Below are positions 44,341 to 56,164 of a DNA stretch of 64,000 nucleotides, one piece after another. The DNA is from Pyrenopolyporus hunteri (lineage: Eukaryota > Ascomycota > Sordariomycetes > Xylariales > Hypoxylaceae). The position numbers were made by a program, and so were the translations under genes. The stretch's first letter is position 1. Each line of letters starts with the position of its first letter. The notes below the pieces were generated by a model, which was not told the DNA's origin, searched no databases, and was given only the letters and a program-made list of their open reading frames with translations. The stretch is from the NCBI GenBank assembly GCA_902806595.1, contig CADCXC010000037.1:124001-188000 (forward strand), in the 5' to 3' direction.

Positions 44341-46034
44341 CGCTGCTCTATTTCCTGTAGTATTCGCTAATTAGATGTGTTTACTATTGTCATCACCATC
44401 ATAATCGCCACGTATAAATGGACATACTTACAACTCTCTTTACGCAGCACTCCAAAGCCGCCGGACCAAAAGCTCCATGAATGTTGACGGGTCGCAGAAG
44501 ATCTAATGTCCACTATTTCGGACGGGTCTCGACCATGACGTCATCTGGCGTTTTCTCTCAGCCAGTCCTGCTTCCAGCATGTGCACGTGACTGCGTTCAT
44601 GATAAGATTTCCAGCTATATTTACATAAGCCATAATCCGTAGACTAAGGACTTTTCCCAGATTTACAGCGGGGTCTTTAAGGTACTTTCAAAGGTACTTC
44701 AATACAGCTCATTCTCCTCGATTGCTTCGGCGCTCTCCTACACAAACATCTTCAGCCTCAGTTGGCAATTAAATTATATTAACGTATTTGCTGTACAGTC
44801 CTATTAAATTATACTATATTACCTTATCGCGAACCTGAAACAGATGACGAATCTTTACTCATCCTTCCTCGACCCATAGATTCCTCTACTAAACCCGAAC
44901 AGAAAATTAGCACGCCGTCGGTCTGCCGTGAATTAAAACATACTGCCGAAAAGAGAAATATCTACAGCGAAGATTATCTCCGGGTGGTGCCGAGTACCGA
45001 TATTCGGGTTATACGCCGTATTATTCCACGCCACCAAATGAATACATAGCTTCTATTAAATGAGTTAACATTAAAAGTCTTGGGTAAATCGTAAGTCTGC
45101 GACTACGCTGATTAGTCTCTCATCTGCCCAGCGTTTCATATCGATCGTGAAAAAGAGGCAAACCGTCAGCTGGAGACGAAAACCTCCACCGTTCGGGCAG
45201 GTGAAGGGGCCATTGGTGGCAGGCCTTCCGGATGTCTCATCTGATACGCATCGTCCCAAGACGCATCATGACTCTCAAACCACCAATTTTTCGACACAAG
45301 TGCTTGGACTAGAAGAGAATCATCTAGTTAATCATTAAGTTAGCCGCGTCAGCTCGTAGCGAATCGCCTTGAACTCTATCAACTTATAATTTTTCATTTG
45401 ACGCCTTCAAACGCCAGTGGGTTGACATCTATCTTCCTAATCCGGCAGCGCTTAACAGGCCAAGCCGGACGCCTATTTATAGCGTTTGTTTGATCCCCCT
45501 GATAGCCCTACCCTCCTTTCCAATAGAATAGAGAAGTACATGGGGCTACGTCGCAAGCAGCATCAATCCGGTCCAATCACACACGTCTAGACGCGCATTC
45601 GTCGACTATGTAGCGCCTCGAACACAAAGCACTCGGCGCTCTACCGCGCCTCCCTTGTTCAGACGTACGTAAGGCTCTGGTCAAGCGAGTCTCGGATATA
45701 CGTAGGACTTACTGGGCACGGTTGACAGAATGTTTATATACAATACACGCCACCATGGCTATATGCCAGGCTCATCCCGAATCACTACATATACCTATGC
45801 ATAAGCTGGATTATTGCTGGCGGCTAGCTATTCCGTCTACTTTGACCTAGAGATTAATCTATCTGCCCCGCCACTCATCCCGAGGACATCGAACTCGTTC
45901 ACTCCATCGCTGTTTCGTCGTACTGAAAATCCGCCCAAGTGTCGCAACACTCCCGGAGCATTCCTGCGGTTATCGCCATCCTTTTTGAATCCTGTCTACC
46001 TTATACGAGCGTATCAACGCGGACATACGACGAG
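44341..46034. other. Intergenic with an orphan open frame
   Basis: This 1.7-kb stretch lies upstream of MCU and the small membrane protein. It is AT-rich at 44760-44830. It contains the 88-codon frame without start codon described at 44783-45049 and otherwise nothing recognisable. Confidence 0.45.
44783..45049 (+). pseudogene. Orphan open frame without start codon, possible coding relic
   Basis: Eighty-eight sense codons run from just after a TAA to a TAG at 45047-45049 with no ATG until the penultimate residues. The middle part reads like a real protein segment rich in charged residues (PSVCRELKHTAEKRNIYSED). It could be a relic of a gene or transposon, or an exon of an unrecognised gene. 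No homolog was recognised. Confidence 0.2.
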
Positions 46035-46283
46035 ATGTCTTCCGGGGTAGGCGCCACGACGGTGAACGGCGACTTCGTTAAAGACTTCGCCACCGCTCTC
46101 GCCGTGTCTGCCGTATCAACCGTGATGGTCCTACTACTTGTTTGCCTCCTGGCGCAATGCGGGCCGTTATGGTTTGCTCGGAGGCGCAACAAGGAGGAAT
46201 GGTTCGGCCCGTCGGTTGAGGAAGGACAGTCCCAGGGAGAACTCCCCTTGGTACCATCGAGTTGGCGGAAGGGGGACTCATGA
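46035..46283 (+). CDS. Small single-pass membrane protein, hypothetical
   Basis: An 82-aa frame from the ATG at 46035. A short polar N-terminus (MSSGVGATTVNGDFVKDFA) is followed by one clear transmembrane segment (ALAVSAVSTVMVLLLVCLLA, about residues 18-37), a positively charged flank (WFARRRNKEEWFG) and a polar tail. The positive-inside pattern places the C-terminus in the cytosol. Single-pass micropeptides of this form are common unannotated genes in fungi. No family was recognised, and no intron is needed. Confidence 0.45.
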   Translation: MSSGVGATTVNGDFVKDFATALAVSAVSTVMVLLLVCLLAQCGPLWFARRRNKEEWFGPSVEEGQSQGELPLVPSSWRKGDS

Positions 46284-47883
46284 TATCAATGCCGACGGTT
46301 TTGAATGCTCCGAGGCGGTACCATCACACCGCGCATCGGCCAAAGAGCTCGGGAATCCGAGTAGCTGGCCGAGTGGACGAGAGCGATCCGGACCCGGCTT
46401 CGTTGAAGTACGCATGTAGCGACCTAGAGACAAAGAACTAGGAGTCGCCACGCATGCCAGCTCTGGCAAGCCTTACAGTCTGTGGGGCTTGAACCACTAT
46501 CGGATTAGGCCGCGCCATCGATCTAAATAAACATAACTCTCCAAACCGGCATGTATCACCCGGATGGGTTCAGGGGGGTTCGAGGTTGGGCGTCGCGACA
46601 CCAGGTTTCCGTTCTAGACGGGGGGCCCTCACCGCATATCCGCTGAATCCGCCGGATATCAGATTCTAATAAGTTAGGGGAATCTGAGGCTAATTGTATA
46701 CGATTACGACACGAATGACGTTATGCGACGGGGTCCTGGACGGTCCATCTCCATAACAGCCGAGTTAGGAGGGCAGACGGCAAAAATCCATGTGATTACT
46801 GCTTTACTAGAGCAGATACGTTGTCTACGGGCGACCGCATCCCGCCCCGTCCCTAGACACAGAATGACGGCGGAATAGATTGCATAAGCATATTGGGATT
46901 CAGGGGATATATAGATTATAGAATACGTGGGTATAACCTCACTTAAATAGGTATCAGCGCGTCGAGGAAAAGCGTGCTACCTCATCATACTACCTAACTT
47001 TAGCTCTTTATGTATATAATGTTAATAATCCACTACTCCCTCCCGCTGTACACGAATACCAGCCTTTGCGAATATGAATAACCCCTCATGTAACGAGAAG
47101 TAGAGAACTCGAGTCGGAGGTGTCTTCGACCTAATTAATTCAGGAAGCGGGCCACGTTCAGGCCCAGTGGTCGTGGGGGTTACGTTACGAAATAAGCACC
47201 ATGTTTTCTTCTAACTCTCCAACCCAGATGGTCAATAGGGACAGATCTACTACATCACTCTTACGCGGCGGATTCCAGGGGAACCTTTTGCTACCGGTGA
47301 TTAAGTTATCTGAGTACCGTATGTAACGAGTCTTGAAGCTATGGCCGCTTACCCCTATTCCTCAATCAGGGAATGAACCGCATACCTATGAAAGCTCACA
47401 CCCAAAATATACATCTTCTTACCATCGTTTTAAATATATTAACCCTTGGCGTTCTAGTTCCCTCTATCAGGCGCAGCTCATATTGAGTTCCACAGAGTTC
47501 GGCGAAAGGTAAGAATAGGTTGAGTGAAGTCGAGAAAGAGCTGAAATTGTTCGGGGGAGAACTCTCCACGTCGAATGGCCAACCATAGCACAGCAGAAAC
47601 ACGGTACCTGGTACACCATTATTTGGGTTTCTCATTCCGTGGTTCTTTTGATTATAGATGATATATACTGTACGATCAACGACCCTTACAAGTTGGATAT
47701 ATCACAAGGCGAGGGCAATATTGAACAATGTACGTGATTAATATTCCAAAACTAAACGAGCGTAGTCAAGGCCATGACAAGTCGGAAATCAAAACCAAAT
47801 CCAAACACTCAAATTAACCCCTTTCATCTTTTCCCTATCCCAGGCCTCCGTTGTTCTTCGCTAACTCGTTCGTCGGACTCTGC
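46284..47883. other. Intergenic, no gene seen
   Basis: This 1.6-kb stretch lies between the small membrane protein and the hydrophobin-like gene, with TA-rich parts near 46900-47040. A 79-codon minus-strand frame at 47396-47635 lacks coding character. No repeat was identified. Confidence 0.45.
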
Positions 47884-48236
47884 TTAAAAAAGCTGGAAGC
47901 AGTTGAGAAGGTCGATGTTGATAATAGGCTATGAATATAAATAATGGTAAGCGGTCATGCGTCTCTTCCAATTCTAATAATCTACTAGGGCCGTCAGAGA
48001 TGAGTTCAACGTACACTGCCAGTAACACTGTTGCTGCAGCAGTAGGTCTGCGCGCTGCAACTTTCGCCCAAGATGGTAGGCAGCAGGCAGCCAAAAAGGC
48101 CGCCAGAGCAGCAGACCACGTTGGGCATCTCGGTGGTGCAACCCCCGCCCGATGATGTGCGGACGTCGACCTCAGCGGGGGCAGCGATGGCGACGGCGGC
48201 CAAGGAGAAGAGGGTTGTGACAACGCTGAACTGCAT
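47884..48236 (-). CDS. Hydrophobin-like secreted protein
   Basis: Two exons, complement(48015..48236) and complement(47884..47928), with an 86-bp intron (donor GTACGT, acceptor CATAG), encode 88 aa. The second exon adds PIINIDLLNCFQLF and supplies the eighth cysteine. A signal peptide covers about residues 1-19. Cysteines lie at 33, 42, 43, 50, 60, 66, 67 and 84, the C-CC-C-C-CC-C order of hydrophobins. Spacings are 8, 0, 6, 9, 5, 0 and 16 residues; the 6-residue Cys3-Cys4 loop is far shorter than in standard class I or class II proteins. Hydrophobins self-assemble at air-water interfaces and coat spores and hyphae. Assignment to that superfamily is by Cys order only. Confidence 0.78.
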
Positions 48237-48361
48237 CTTGCCTATTTGTAAGAGGGATGGGCCTAGAAGATGGGAGAAGTTGTAGCGAGTCGAGGTTGGC
48301 TGTGAAGATTGGGGTTTAAGTTTGAGTTGGCAGCTTTAGATTTCGAGGGAACTCGAAGACC

Positions 48362-48368
48362 TTATATA
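48362..48368 (-). promoter_or_regulatory. TATA box of the hydrophobin-like gene
   Basis: TATATAA on the minus strand lies about 127 bp upstream of the start codon at 48236, a normal position for a strongly expressed fungal gene. Confidence 0.45.
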
Positions 48369-51300
48369 GCTGGTCACGACGTCAGCTCACCACCAGATTC
48401 TTGCGTATTCGGACGTGATACTCTCTGCCGGCGCCCAGGCCGACCCCTTGATAGTGCATGAAGATTTCTCCTTATTCATGATGGCGTTCCGCATCGGATA
48501 CGATCTTCCACGGGCCCATGCGATCTAGAAGATAGTTGGCTGGCAGTGCTCCGTGAGGACGACCCATTATAGGCCGTTTATCTTTTGACAAGGCTATTTC
48601 ATTTTACGGTGTTACCGTAACTCGTATGTTTAGTTACAGAAAATTACGGGTTTCTAGCCGTGATGCAAGCCACCATGCTCTCGCCGGGTATGAGCACGTC
48701 TATACAGAACAACAAGTCGACCTAGCATATCCAATCATCAGGCTCATTTTCTCAGCGCTCGCGATGTAACCCGGCTCTAGATTCCAAGCCACTTAGCCCC
48801 GGGGGCTGCAGCTCTAGCGCCCCAGTTAAGATTTTCCTGGGGGTGTCCCGGCTTGTTATGGCTTGCAGGACACATAAATGTGATCTATCTTAGGCGGGAA
48901 TACCCGTCCGGGATCTAGAACTCGATCACAGCTGAGAGTGATCCGCCCCCACATAAGTCAGCTACTATAATCGGGCGAGATCAGTTACTATGAGGAGATT
49001 CTGCAGTTCATTGTCGATGAGACATGCTTAATATCTGTCAACTCACAAGTGTACTCACAGATCCTACTTTGACGTTTGTCAGAATAGTCCCCATGCAGGA
49101 TATAGGGATAACCGCTTACACGACATTATGAGTTGGCCGCCATGCGGTTACACCGTATATTATAGCAACGTCATAACTAGGTACTGACCGGGACTTGTTT
49201 CCAACGTGCCCTCCTCTTGATCAAGATTTCAAAATTTCAATACAATCCGGTTCAAGAGTCCAAACAAGCATAGTGACGAAGCTTCTTAAAAGAATCAGCT
49301 AAAAGGAAGTTCAGATCGACGCCCCTATATGTAAAGCTCGTTTTAACTATATCCGGCACGCGGCACACCACGAATTACATCTTACTTCCAGCCAAGCATG
49401 TTAAATCAAGACCGGTTGAGATCGACGGCTACGTTCATAAAGAAATTGGTTTACTCCACCTAATTCAACTTACAGGTATATTAGGCCAAGGAGCTTACTT
49501 TCATTCCAATCACCTAAAGGCGTAATAGTTCCAGTTATAATAATTTCACGGGTGGTTACATTACTCGTCCTTAGATTGACCATCCAAGGGTAGTCGTAAT
49601 AAAGTTATCTTCAACTACGGAACGAATGGCTTAATCGTAATTCTTCAAGTCTATCATATTTCTATACATTCGTTTTGGGGGTATAATAAGTGGAAGCCCA
49701 TAAAGTCGCATTGTGTTACGCAAAAGCGGCAATAGACGATATAGATTTCTCGGCCCTGCCGTGTGACTATGCTTAGACCGACCTCAACCAAAAATAGGAG
49801 AACGCACGCTCCCTCCCCCGCAAATTCTCGTCAGGTACAAATGGGAATGTAGATCGAGTCTGGGGATACGTCTCGATCAAGGCAAATAGGTACGTATGGA
49901 TTTGGATCTGAGTAGAGATCGCAGTAGTCATGATCGAAGGATATTTTTGATTCGTAAATAACGAGTACAGGAGACACACAGAGTCGAAAAGTGTCCCTGA
50001 TCGGTTCCTTGCTTCGACACGTTACTCGGTTAACACGGCGTAGCGCACACCAACGTCCGTACATTGGTAGATGGCCCCGACTTGGGGAAGCGTTCACCAT
50101 GCTTCTCCGATACCCGGTATATTCCCATAAGCCACAATAATTCGAACCAGCAATCTCCTGTGACAACACGAGGACCGGAACACTGGTTATTGGAGAACGG
50201 ACGAACTTAACCTGCATCATTCCGCGTCTAAATGACGTCTGTAACCACACTGGAAGCAGGTATATGCAGGGTCGGTAAGACCTAATCTCCATTGTCATCA
50301 AAAGAAAATTTGCAACACGAGCGCCACGCTTCCGGACCTTCGAGACAGCAAGATAATTCTAGGCCTTCAGTTTCTCCGAAAGGCAAGCCGCGTCCCAGGT
50401 GTAATTCTAGACCTCTTGCGTAGATGTTGGCCAAGGGCTTGGTGTTGGTCAATATCTACGAACATGTCAAGTCTGCTCGTTCGTTGAGTTAAAATGTTGT
50501 GATTATTGGAGGGAATTGCAACATTCTTTTGGCGTGATAGTGTATAGGGTTGCAAGGATTCGGTCAATTAATGAAGCCAAAACACCATACCGTGGATCTC
50601 ACCTATCACAGAGTTCTCACAAGAAACTAGGCGCTGTATTAATCGTGGGGGTTCAATGGGGAGATAATATCATGCTCCCGTCGCTCGGCCCCTTACTAAA
50701 ATTACCTACATGATACCCGGCTTACAGAATGGAAACTTGTCCATGAGAAGTTGATTAGGAGACCAGGTGAAGCGCAAATTACTGCTCTCAAGAGCGATAC
50801 CTACCTCTTATTCCTTCCCTTAGATTGCAGTTACATGTATATAGGGGCTGGGAAAATACCAGCCGAATACTACCCCTACTCACCTATGAATCCCTCGACA
50901 CGTTCCCGAGTATAGGATATTATGACGACTTTCCCACAGCAAGATAAAGGAGATGCGGATAGGGTGGGAATTGAACATAAAATATGATAACCCTTGGACC
51001 TACTAAAGATTTGGCGACGAAATCCCATGTGCTACTAGGCCGGCCCAATTTAATATTAAGAGTTCTGAGGATAAGTTACTAGAGGCACTCATCCTCGTCC
51101 AACTGGGAGTCGTCTCTCATTCGCCTCCTTCCTACTCTTCCGTCTAGCGATTTCTTGACCTCGTCTATGCTAATGCAATACAAAGTAGTCTCTCAACTGC
51201 TCTTGTTTGCCAACATGCTAAATTGGGCACTCCGTCCGATACTATCTTACCGCCCTATCTTCGATGCTTCTTGGTAAGTATTCAGAATATGTCTATCCAG

Positions 51301-51565
51301 TGGTCTGGTTGCTCTAAATTTGCAGAGATTTCCTGATCCATACGCGAGTGAAGGTGGAAAACTGATGCTATATTGTGGACATATGAGATATATGACCCTT
51401 TAGCCTCATTCAGACCTAGTACAACCAAAGACTAAGATGGCATGGTACTTATGATAAAACTTGAGGACATAAACGTCAGATTTTACGTGAAGGCACGCCC
51501 GGGATATATCCTTCTTGCTAGTTACTGGTGTGGTTGGATATGGATAGGGGCTATCGAAGTTTCAA

Positions 51566-51630
51566 GGGTTGGGGTTAGGGTTAGGGTTAGGGTCGTGGTT
51601 GTGGATGAGAGCTACCTAACCCTAACCCTT
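51566..51630. repeat. Inverted interstitial telomeric repeats
   Basis: TTAGGG-type repeats (GGGTTGGGGTTAGGGTTAGG, continuing to 51592) are followed 22 bp later by the complementary CCTAACCCTAACCCTT (51615-51630). TTAGGG is the telomere unit of filamentous ascomycetes. The two blocks face each other and could form a hairpin. Confidence 0.85.
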
Positions 51631-52187
51631 GTGTGAAGTCTCTATGTCTTGAGCAAGTTATCTTTGATAGACCATTTCCGCATGTATTATAACTTATATC
51701 AAGACACAATCATGAAGAAAGAGAGAGAGAAATAAAGAAGAAGTTGATGTGAAAGTCTTCGAGAGAGATAACTAACTAGAACCTTCAACTTTACGTAAGC
51801 TAGCATGGAATGAAGTCTACCAGCCGTGAGAATTTTAACACCTGGCAGTCAGCCGACACGCCGCAAAGAACGTCATTGCTCTCCGCCCCGCCAAGCAGCT
51901 CACGTTGTCAATCAAGCAACAAAACCTTAAAACCATCCGTTTTACCACTAGGTACTCAGCTGCCTACACCTGAAAGAGCCGCACGATCCTCTACCGGTTT
52001 ACTTGCTTCTACCTACACGCCTACGAATCCAAGTCGCCCACCATACAATACCTATAACGATAGCCAAAAAGTATCGTCGAGTTATCCATACACTCAGCAT
52101 TTGCATCCCGCATACTTGATCCCTCCCCCTCGTCCAACGAAACACAGCGACCGAGCAAACCAAAAAAAGAACACCCCAACCCCCACC

Positions 52188-52829
52188 ATGAACCGACTCT
52201 TCGGCAGCGCGCCCAAGGCGCCCAAACCCACCCTCAGCGCCGCCATCTCCAACATCGACAGCCGGATCTCGTCGTTCGACGTGAAGATCGCGGCGCTCAA
52301 CGCCGAGCTAGGGGGGTACCAGAGCAAGATGGCGAAGATGCGGGAGGGGCCCGGGAAGGCCGCGCTGAAGTCCAAGGCGCTCAAGGTGCTGCAGCGGCGG
52401 AAGCAGTACGAGGCGCAGCGGGACCAGCTGCAGTCGCAGGTGTGGAACATGGAGCAGGCGCAGACGATGCAGGACAACCTGGCCGGGGTCATGACGACGG
52501 TGGACGCGATGAAGACGACGCAGAAGGAGCTGCGCAAGCAGTACGGCAAGGTCGACCTCGACAAGATCGAGCGCCTCCAGGACGAGATGGCCGACCTCAT
52601 GGACGTCGGCAACGAGATCAACGAGACCCTCAGCCGCGGCTACGAGGTCCCCGACGACGTCGACGAGGCCGAGCTCGACGCCGAGCTCGAGCTGCTCGGC
52701 GCCGAGCTGGAGATGGAGGGCGCTGGCATGGAGGCCGGCGGCGTCCCCGACTTCATGCGGGACGAGGTGCCCGAGTTCATCGACGAGCCCCCGGAGGCGA
52801 GCGGCAAGGTACAGGAGGCGGCGAGGTGA
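52188..52829 (+). CDS. VPS60: ESCRT-III-related protein Vps60 (CHMP5)
   Basis: A single exon of 213 aa from MNRLFGSAPK with a strong start context (CCCACCATGAAC). The upstream open frame (from 51810) is low-complexity leader and is not used. The Snf7-fold core has the basic N-terminal helix (KAPKPTLSAAISNIDSRISS), a long coiled region with QRRKQYEAQRDQLQSQVWNM and TVDAMKTTQKELRKQYGKVD, and an acidic C-terminal part with DELELLGAELE-like sequence (here DAELELLGAELEMEG). The N-terminus MNRLFG and the lengths of helices 1-3 match Vps60/CHMP5 rather than Snf7 or Vps24. It acts with Vta1-Vps4 in multivesicular-body sorting at endosomes. It converges with the F-box/WD40 gene with 214 bp between. 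Confidence 0.93.
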   Translation: MNRLFGSAPKAPKPTLSAAISNIDSRISSFDVKIAALNAELGGYQSKMAKMREGPGKAALKSKALKVLQRRKQYEAQRDQLQSQVWNMEQAQTMQDNLAGVMTTVDAMKTTQKELRKQYGKVDLDKIERLQDEMADLMDVGNEINETLSRGYEVPDDVDEAELDAELELLGAELEMEGAGMEAGGVPDFMRDEVPEFIDEPPEASGKVQEAAR

Positions 52830-53043
52830 TGGCTACGAGACGTTCAAGCTTCTATTCGGGCGGAGGGAAAGGAGTTACTGGAGTTCGTGCCATAAGGAGG
52901 GCCTTTGGAAGGATGTCTGTTTAGTATTATACTCTATTTAGTTGACCGCTCATCCTATTGATGCTACTTAGACCAGCTTCCGAACGTTCGTGTCGTCATG
53001 TACATGTATGGCTACCAAGCAATGATTTTTCCCTCGCAAGTTG

Positions 53044-56000
53044 CTACTCTACAGTTCCGAAAAACGCAGACGCTTCTTCAAGTTCCGGATCGCCGTTGCA
53101 AAAGTCCCAACCAACAATAGTACTCGTCTGGCTACAACAAATAATCCGGCGTGCGTCGAACTGCAACTTGAAGATCCTGGCAGGGCTTAGGTCGGCTTGT
53201 GGAATGTAGGGAAGCTGCGGCTGTTGTCCCGAAGATTGCGCTTGGGACTGGGTTGTCGCGGCCTGTGGCTGCGATTGTGCCTGTTGAACTTGATTCTGGG
53301 CGAGCGGAGCGTTCGTGTTGGTGAGACTAGGAGGCGGGCCACCACCGTTTCCTGCCGCGACATGCCCTGCTGCGGATGCGCTGGACGGGCTGTGCTGGTC
53401 GGTTGGCCGCGCTGACGTTTCTCCAGAGGTCGACGTGGCGGAAAGAGCTTGCTGTACGGATTCCCTGATGCGATTCTGCGCAATTTGTGCCCTACCTATA
53501 GCGGCGTTGACGACTCCTCTTAGCTGGGAGCGGACAACCGCGTTCGCCTCACGATTGATGGCCGCTTGAATATGAAATTGGTATGTTAACATGGTCGGGT
53601 AAGACATCAGCGCGTGTTGAAAAGCGGCTGGCCCTTGGGCCACAGAAGCGTCGATCATTTGGGTATACGATGAAGTGGTTTGGGGGGTGATGGTAGCGAG
53701 TATAGGGTGTTCGACGTGGGCGAAGGTCGGGTGAGCGCTTGAAGAAGAACCTGATGGGTTATGACTGGAAGAAGCATGTCTAGGATCGTGGGCCTGCGCG
53801 GATGATGTGTGAGGTGCTCTGGCAGATCGAGAAGACGGTCGCCTGAGAGCTGCCGCCGCGCCTTCTTCCTGTCGGAGCGTATGTGCGCTCCTCCAAACGC
53901 CCTCCTTATCTCGTCGCCAGATTATGATGGTCTGATCGTACGAACCAGACACTATTCGCCCGTACGGACCACCGCCGCCACCGGGAGGGAGCGTAGCTCC
54001 GTACGCGGTAATATCTTCGGGCCGCCGGCTACCCGCGTTGTGCAGTCGGCGTTTCAACGATGGCATTTCTTGGATATCCCCATCACTTAACGCCCGGAAA
54101 TACGCTTGATCGATAGCCTTAGCGTCTAGCCGGTCTTGTTCGACGCTGTAAGGAAGGTCGCCAAACCCAGCCTGCACTGTTCGGACGAGATTCCCATGCG
54201 CGCGCAAACTAGCAACCTCGAGACCCGTTTCCCTGTCGAAGACCTTGACTTCGTTATCGCTGCTCCCACTTACGATGCGGCGGCCGTCGTACTGCACGCA
54301 GGCGATACCCTTGTTATGCCCGAGAAAGGTCCTCTGGCAAATCTGGTTTGGCCAATCCCACACCTTGATATTCCTATCGCCGCTCGCCGACACTATTTCG
54401 CGGCCACAGATTTGTACAGCATTTACAGCAGCATTATGCCCCTCGAGACATGCAATCATTGTGTATGGCGGCTTGATAGCGGCCTGGTTCAACGGCGAAT
54501 CATCGTAGCCGTAGTTCCTGAGATTGATGGGTACGGGACTAACGCTCTGAGAACCGCCGTACCCTAAGTCGCCGGGCCGTAAAGGAACGCGATTGAATAT
54601 CTTAATAGTCTTATCCTTGGAGCATGTTACGAGGATTCGCTTGTCAAACTTGACATTAAGAACGGACTCTTTATGTGCCTTCCTAAGCCTCTGCAAGATT
54701 TCGCCCGTGGAAAATTTCCATAAAATAACATCCGAGTCGCTGCTCCCAGAAACAATGAGGTCCTCTTCAGGGTCTGAGTCAAACTGCAAGCAAAGGACCG
54801 ATCCTTGGTGGCCTTTAAGAGGAGGTCGTATAAGGCGTCGAGTACGTAAGTTCCAGATTCGTAGCGTGCGATCTCGGCTACCACTGACAAGATAATCCGC
54901 GTTATACTGAAGGCTGTAGATGCATTCATTATGTCCCTCTTCTAAGTGCTCTGGATGGGGTAACTGGAAATTCGTGTATCGACCGCGATCCCAATTACGC
55001 TCCAGCCTCCGCCTCATCGTATATAGATACTTCCAGTTGATTTTGTATCTATGGTCTCTTGGGTCGTATATCCAGAGTGCAGATTTCGGCAGACTAGAAG
55101 AGCTAAGAGCAGATTCGTTAAACGAACGCGATGATTCTAGTGGCTCGGCGGTCGCTTTGCCTTTGCCCTTCGATATTTGAGAGGCAGGCCTCCCTCTCTG
55201 GTCCTGCATAGGGCTAGGTGATTTCATTATTAAGCCGCCCATATGTTGGACGACGCTAGCGTTACTTTGCATAGACGAACCGCTCTCGGGTTGACGGGTA
55301 TGGAAAGCGCTCTTAGTTTACGGGTTAGACATGATTTCGCTGCATCGACGCCGGTCTAAATGGTAGGAAGTACTTACACTATACGAATCGGCTAAAGGTT
55401 CCTGGCTTGTAGACGCGTCAGCGTCCACCATATCATAATCTTCGTCGTCGTGGCGTGCTGGATCAAATACGGCTCGTTTTTTATTCACGTGGCCGTCTTC
55501 GAACGATTGGGTCCTCTGAAATGGGACTTGGGAGGCAGCGAGGGCCTCGCTCATCCGCTGTTCCGCGGCCGCGATCTCGGACGGTAGAGCTTTCCACCCT
55601 TCTAAATAGAATAGCCGCTCCCAGAGTTTACGGTCCAAGGCCAATTCGTACCAACCCCGGCAGCACATCGCGACGTGGATGAGGGACACGGGGTCCAGGT
55701 AGCCCAATATCTTGAGGCATATCTCCGGTGGTAGGCGTTCCACAAAGTTGATATAGAGGCGAGGGTTCAATCCGTTCATGACTATGTCGGCGATTACGGT
55801 GGTGGGAAGTTCGTTCAGAATAAGCATCGCCAGGCCTAATATTAAATCGAGCAGCAACGTCAGCTCATCAAATACACAAGATACCCAGGTGTCCGAAAGC
55901 AGGTTCAATCGAGAGTGGAAAACAGGCTTCCGGTGAGGTAGGTATGGGCGATACCTGGTCAGGAGGAATCGAATTTGTTGACTTACGAGTCTTCTGGTGC

Positions 56001-56164
56001 ACCGATAGGGTGGGTAATTGGGCCGACAGCCACGCCGGTATATCGGCAGCTGATCGCTTCGTTGTCAGCGACGCACCGCTCGCGAGGCTGGTCGGGTCGG
56101 AGGGATTAAGGGGATGCTCCGAATAACCCTCGTCGGGTTCCTGGGTGGGAGAGAAAGGATCCAT
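53044..56164 (-). CDS. F-box/WD40 protein (FWD-1/Slimb-like SCF receptor)
   Basis: Three exons, complement(55987..56164), complement(55378..55835) and complement(53044..55311), with introns of 151 and 66 bp, encode 967 aa. The first splice gives HQKTR-LAMLILNELPTTV; the second acceptor (AAACTAAG) is the best in-phase site, but GAG at 55288 is also in phase. The F-box lies near residues 91-136 (RLPPEICLKILGYLDPVSLI). The linker is acidic and Ser-rich. WD40 blades run from about residue 336 to 700, for example YLVSGSRDRTLRIWNL, LIVSGSSDSDVILWKF, EIVSASGDRNIKVWD and RIVSGSSDNEVKVFD; one more lies at the C-terminus after a Gln/Ser-rich disordered region. The order matches fungal FWD-1, which in Neurospora targets FRQ. 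Substrates here are unknown. Confidence 0.92.

Larger units (their letters stand above)
48237..52187. other. Gene-poor 4-kb region
   Basis: No supported gene. It holds the hydrophobin-like promoter, AT-rich DNA around 49200-49700, a tRNA-like but unfoldable stretch at 50960-51055, the inverted telomeric repeats at 51566-51630, a GAGA tract at 51719-51731, and the Vps60 leader (51780-52187), which stays open in frame with Vps60 but begins in low-complexity Ser/Pro/Thr sequence. Confidence 0.5.

Noticed and set aside
46440..46530. tRNA-like stretch (GTGGTTCAAGCCCCAC on the minus strand, ACTGTAA nearby)
   Set aside because: The B-box-like part precedes the anticodon-like part and no acceptor stem can be formed, so it is not a tRNA.
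49831..50301. 156-codon minus-strand frame
   Set aside because: Amino-acid make-up is unlike the neighbouring genes, with scattered Cys/Arg/Tyr and no motif; probably chance in AT-balanced DNA.
50955..51055. Possible tRNA or tRNA-derived SINE (A-box-like GGCCTAGTAGC, B-box-like TGTTCAATTCCC, minus strand)
   Set aside because: A 5-bp anticodon-like stem can be drawn, but position 33 is not T and the acceptor ends do not pair. A tRNA search tool would decide; not listed as a gene.
51810..52187. 126-residue N-terminal extension of Vps60
   Set aside because: Low-complexity Ser/Pro/Thr sequence, absent from the family; the ATG at 52188 has the consensus context and gives the conserved N-terminus.
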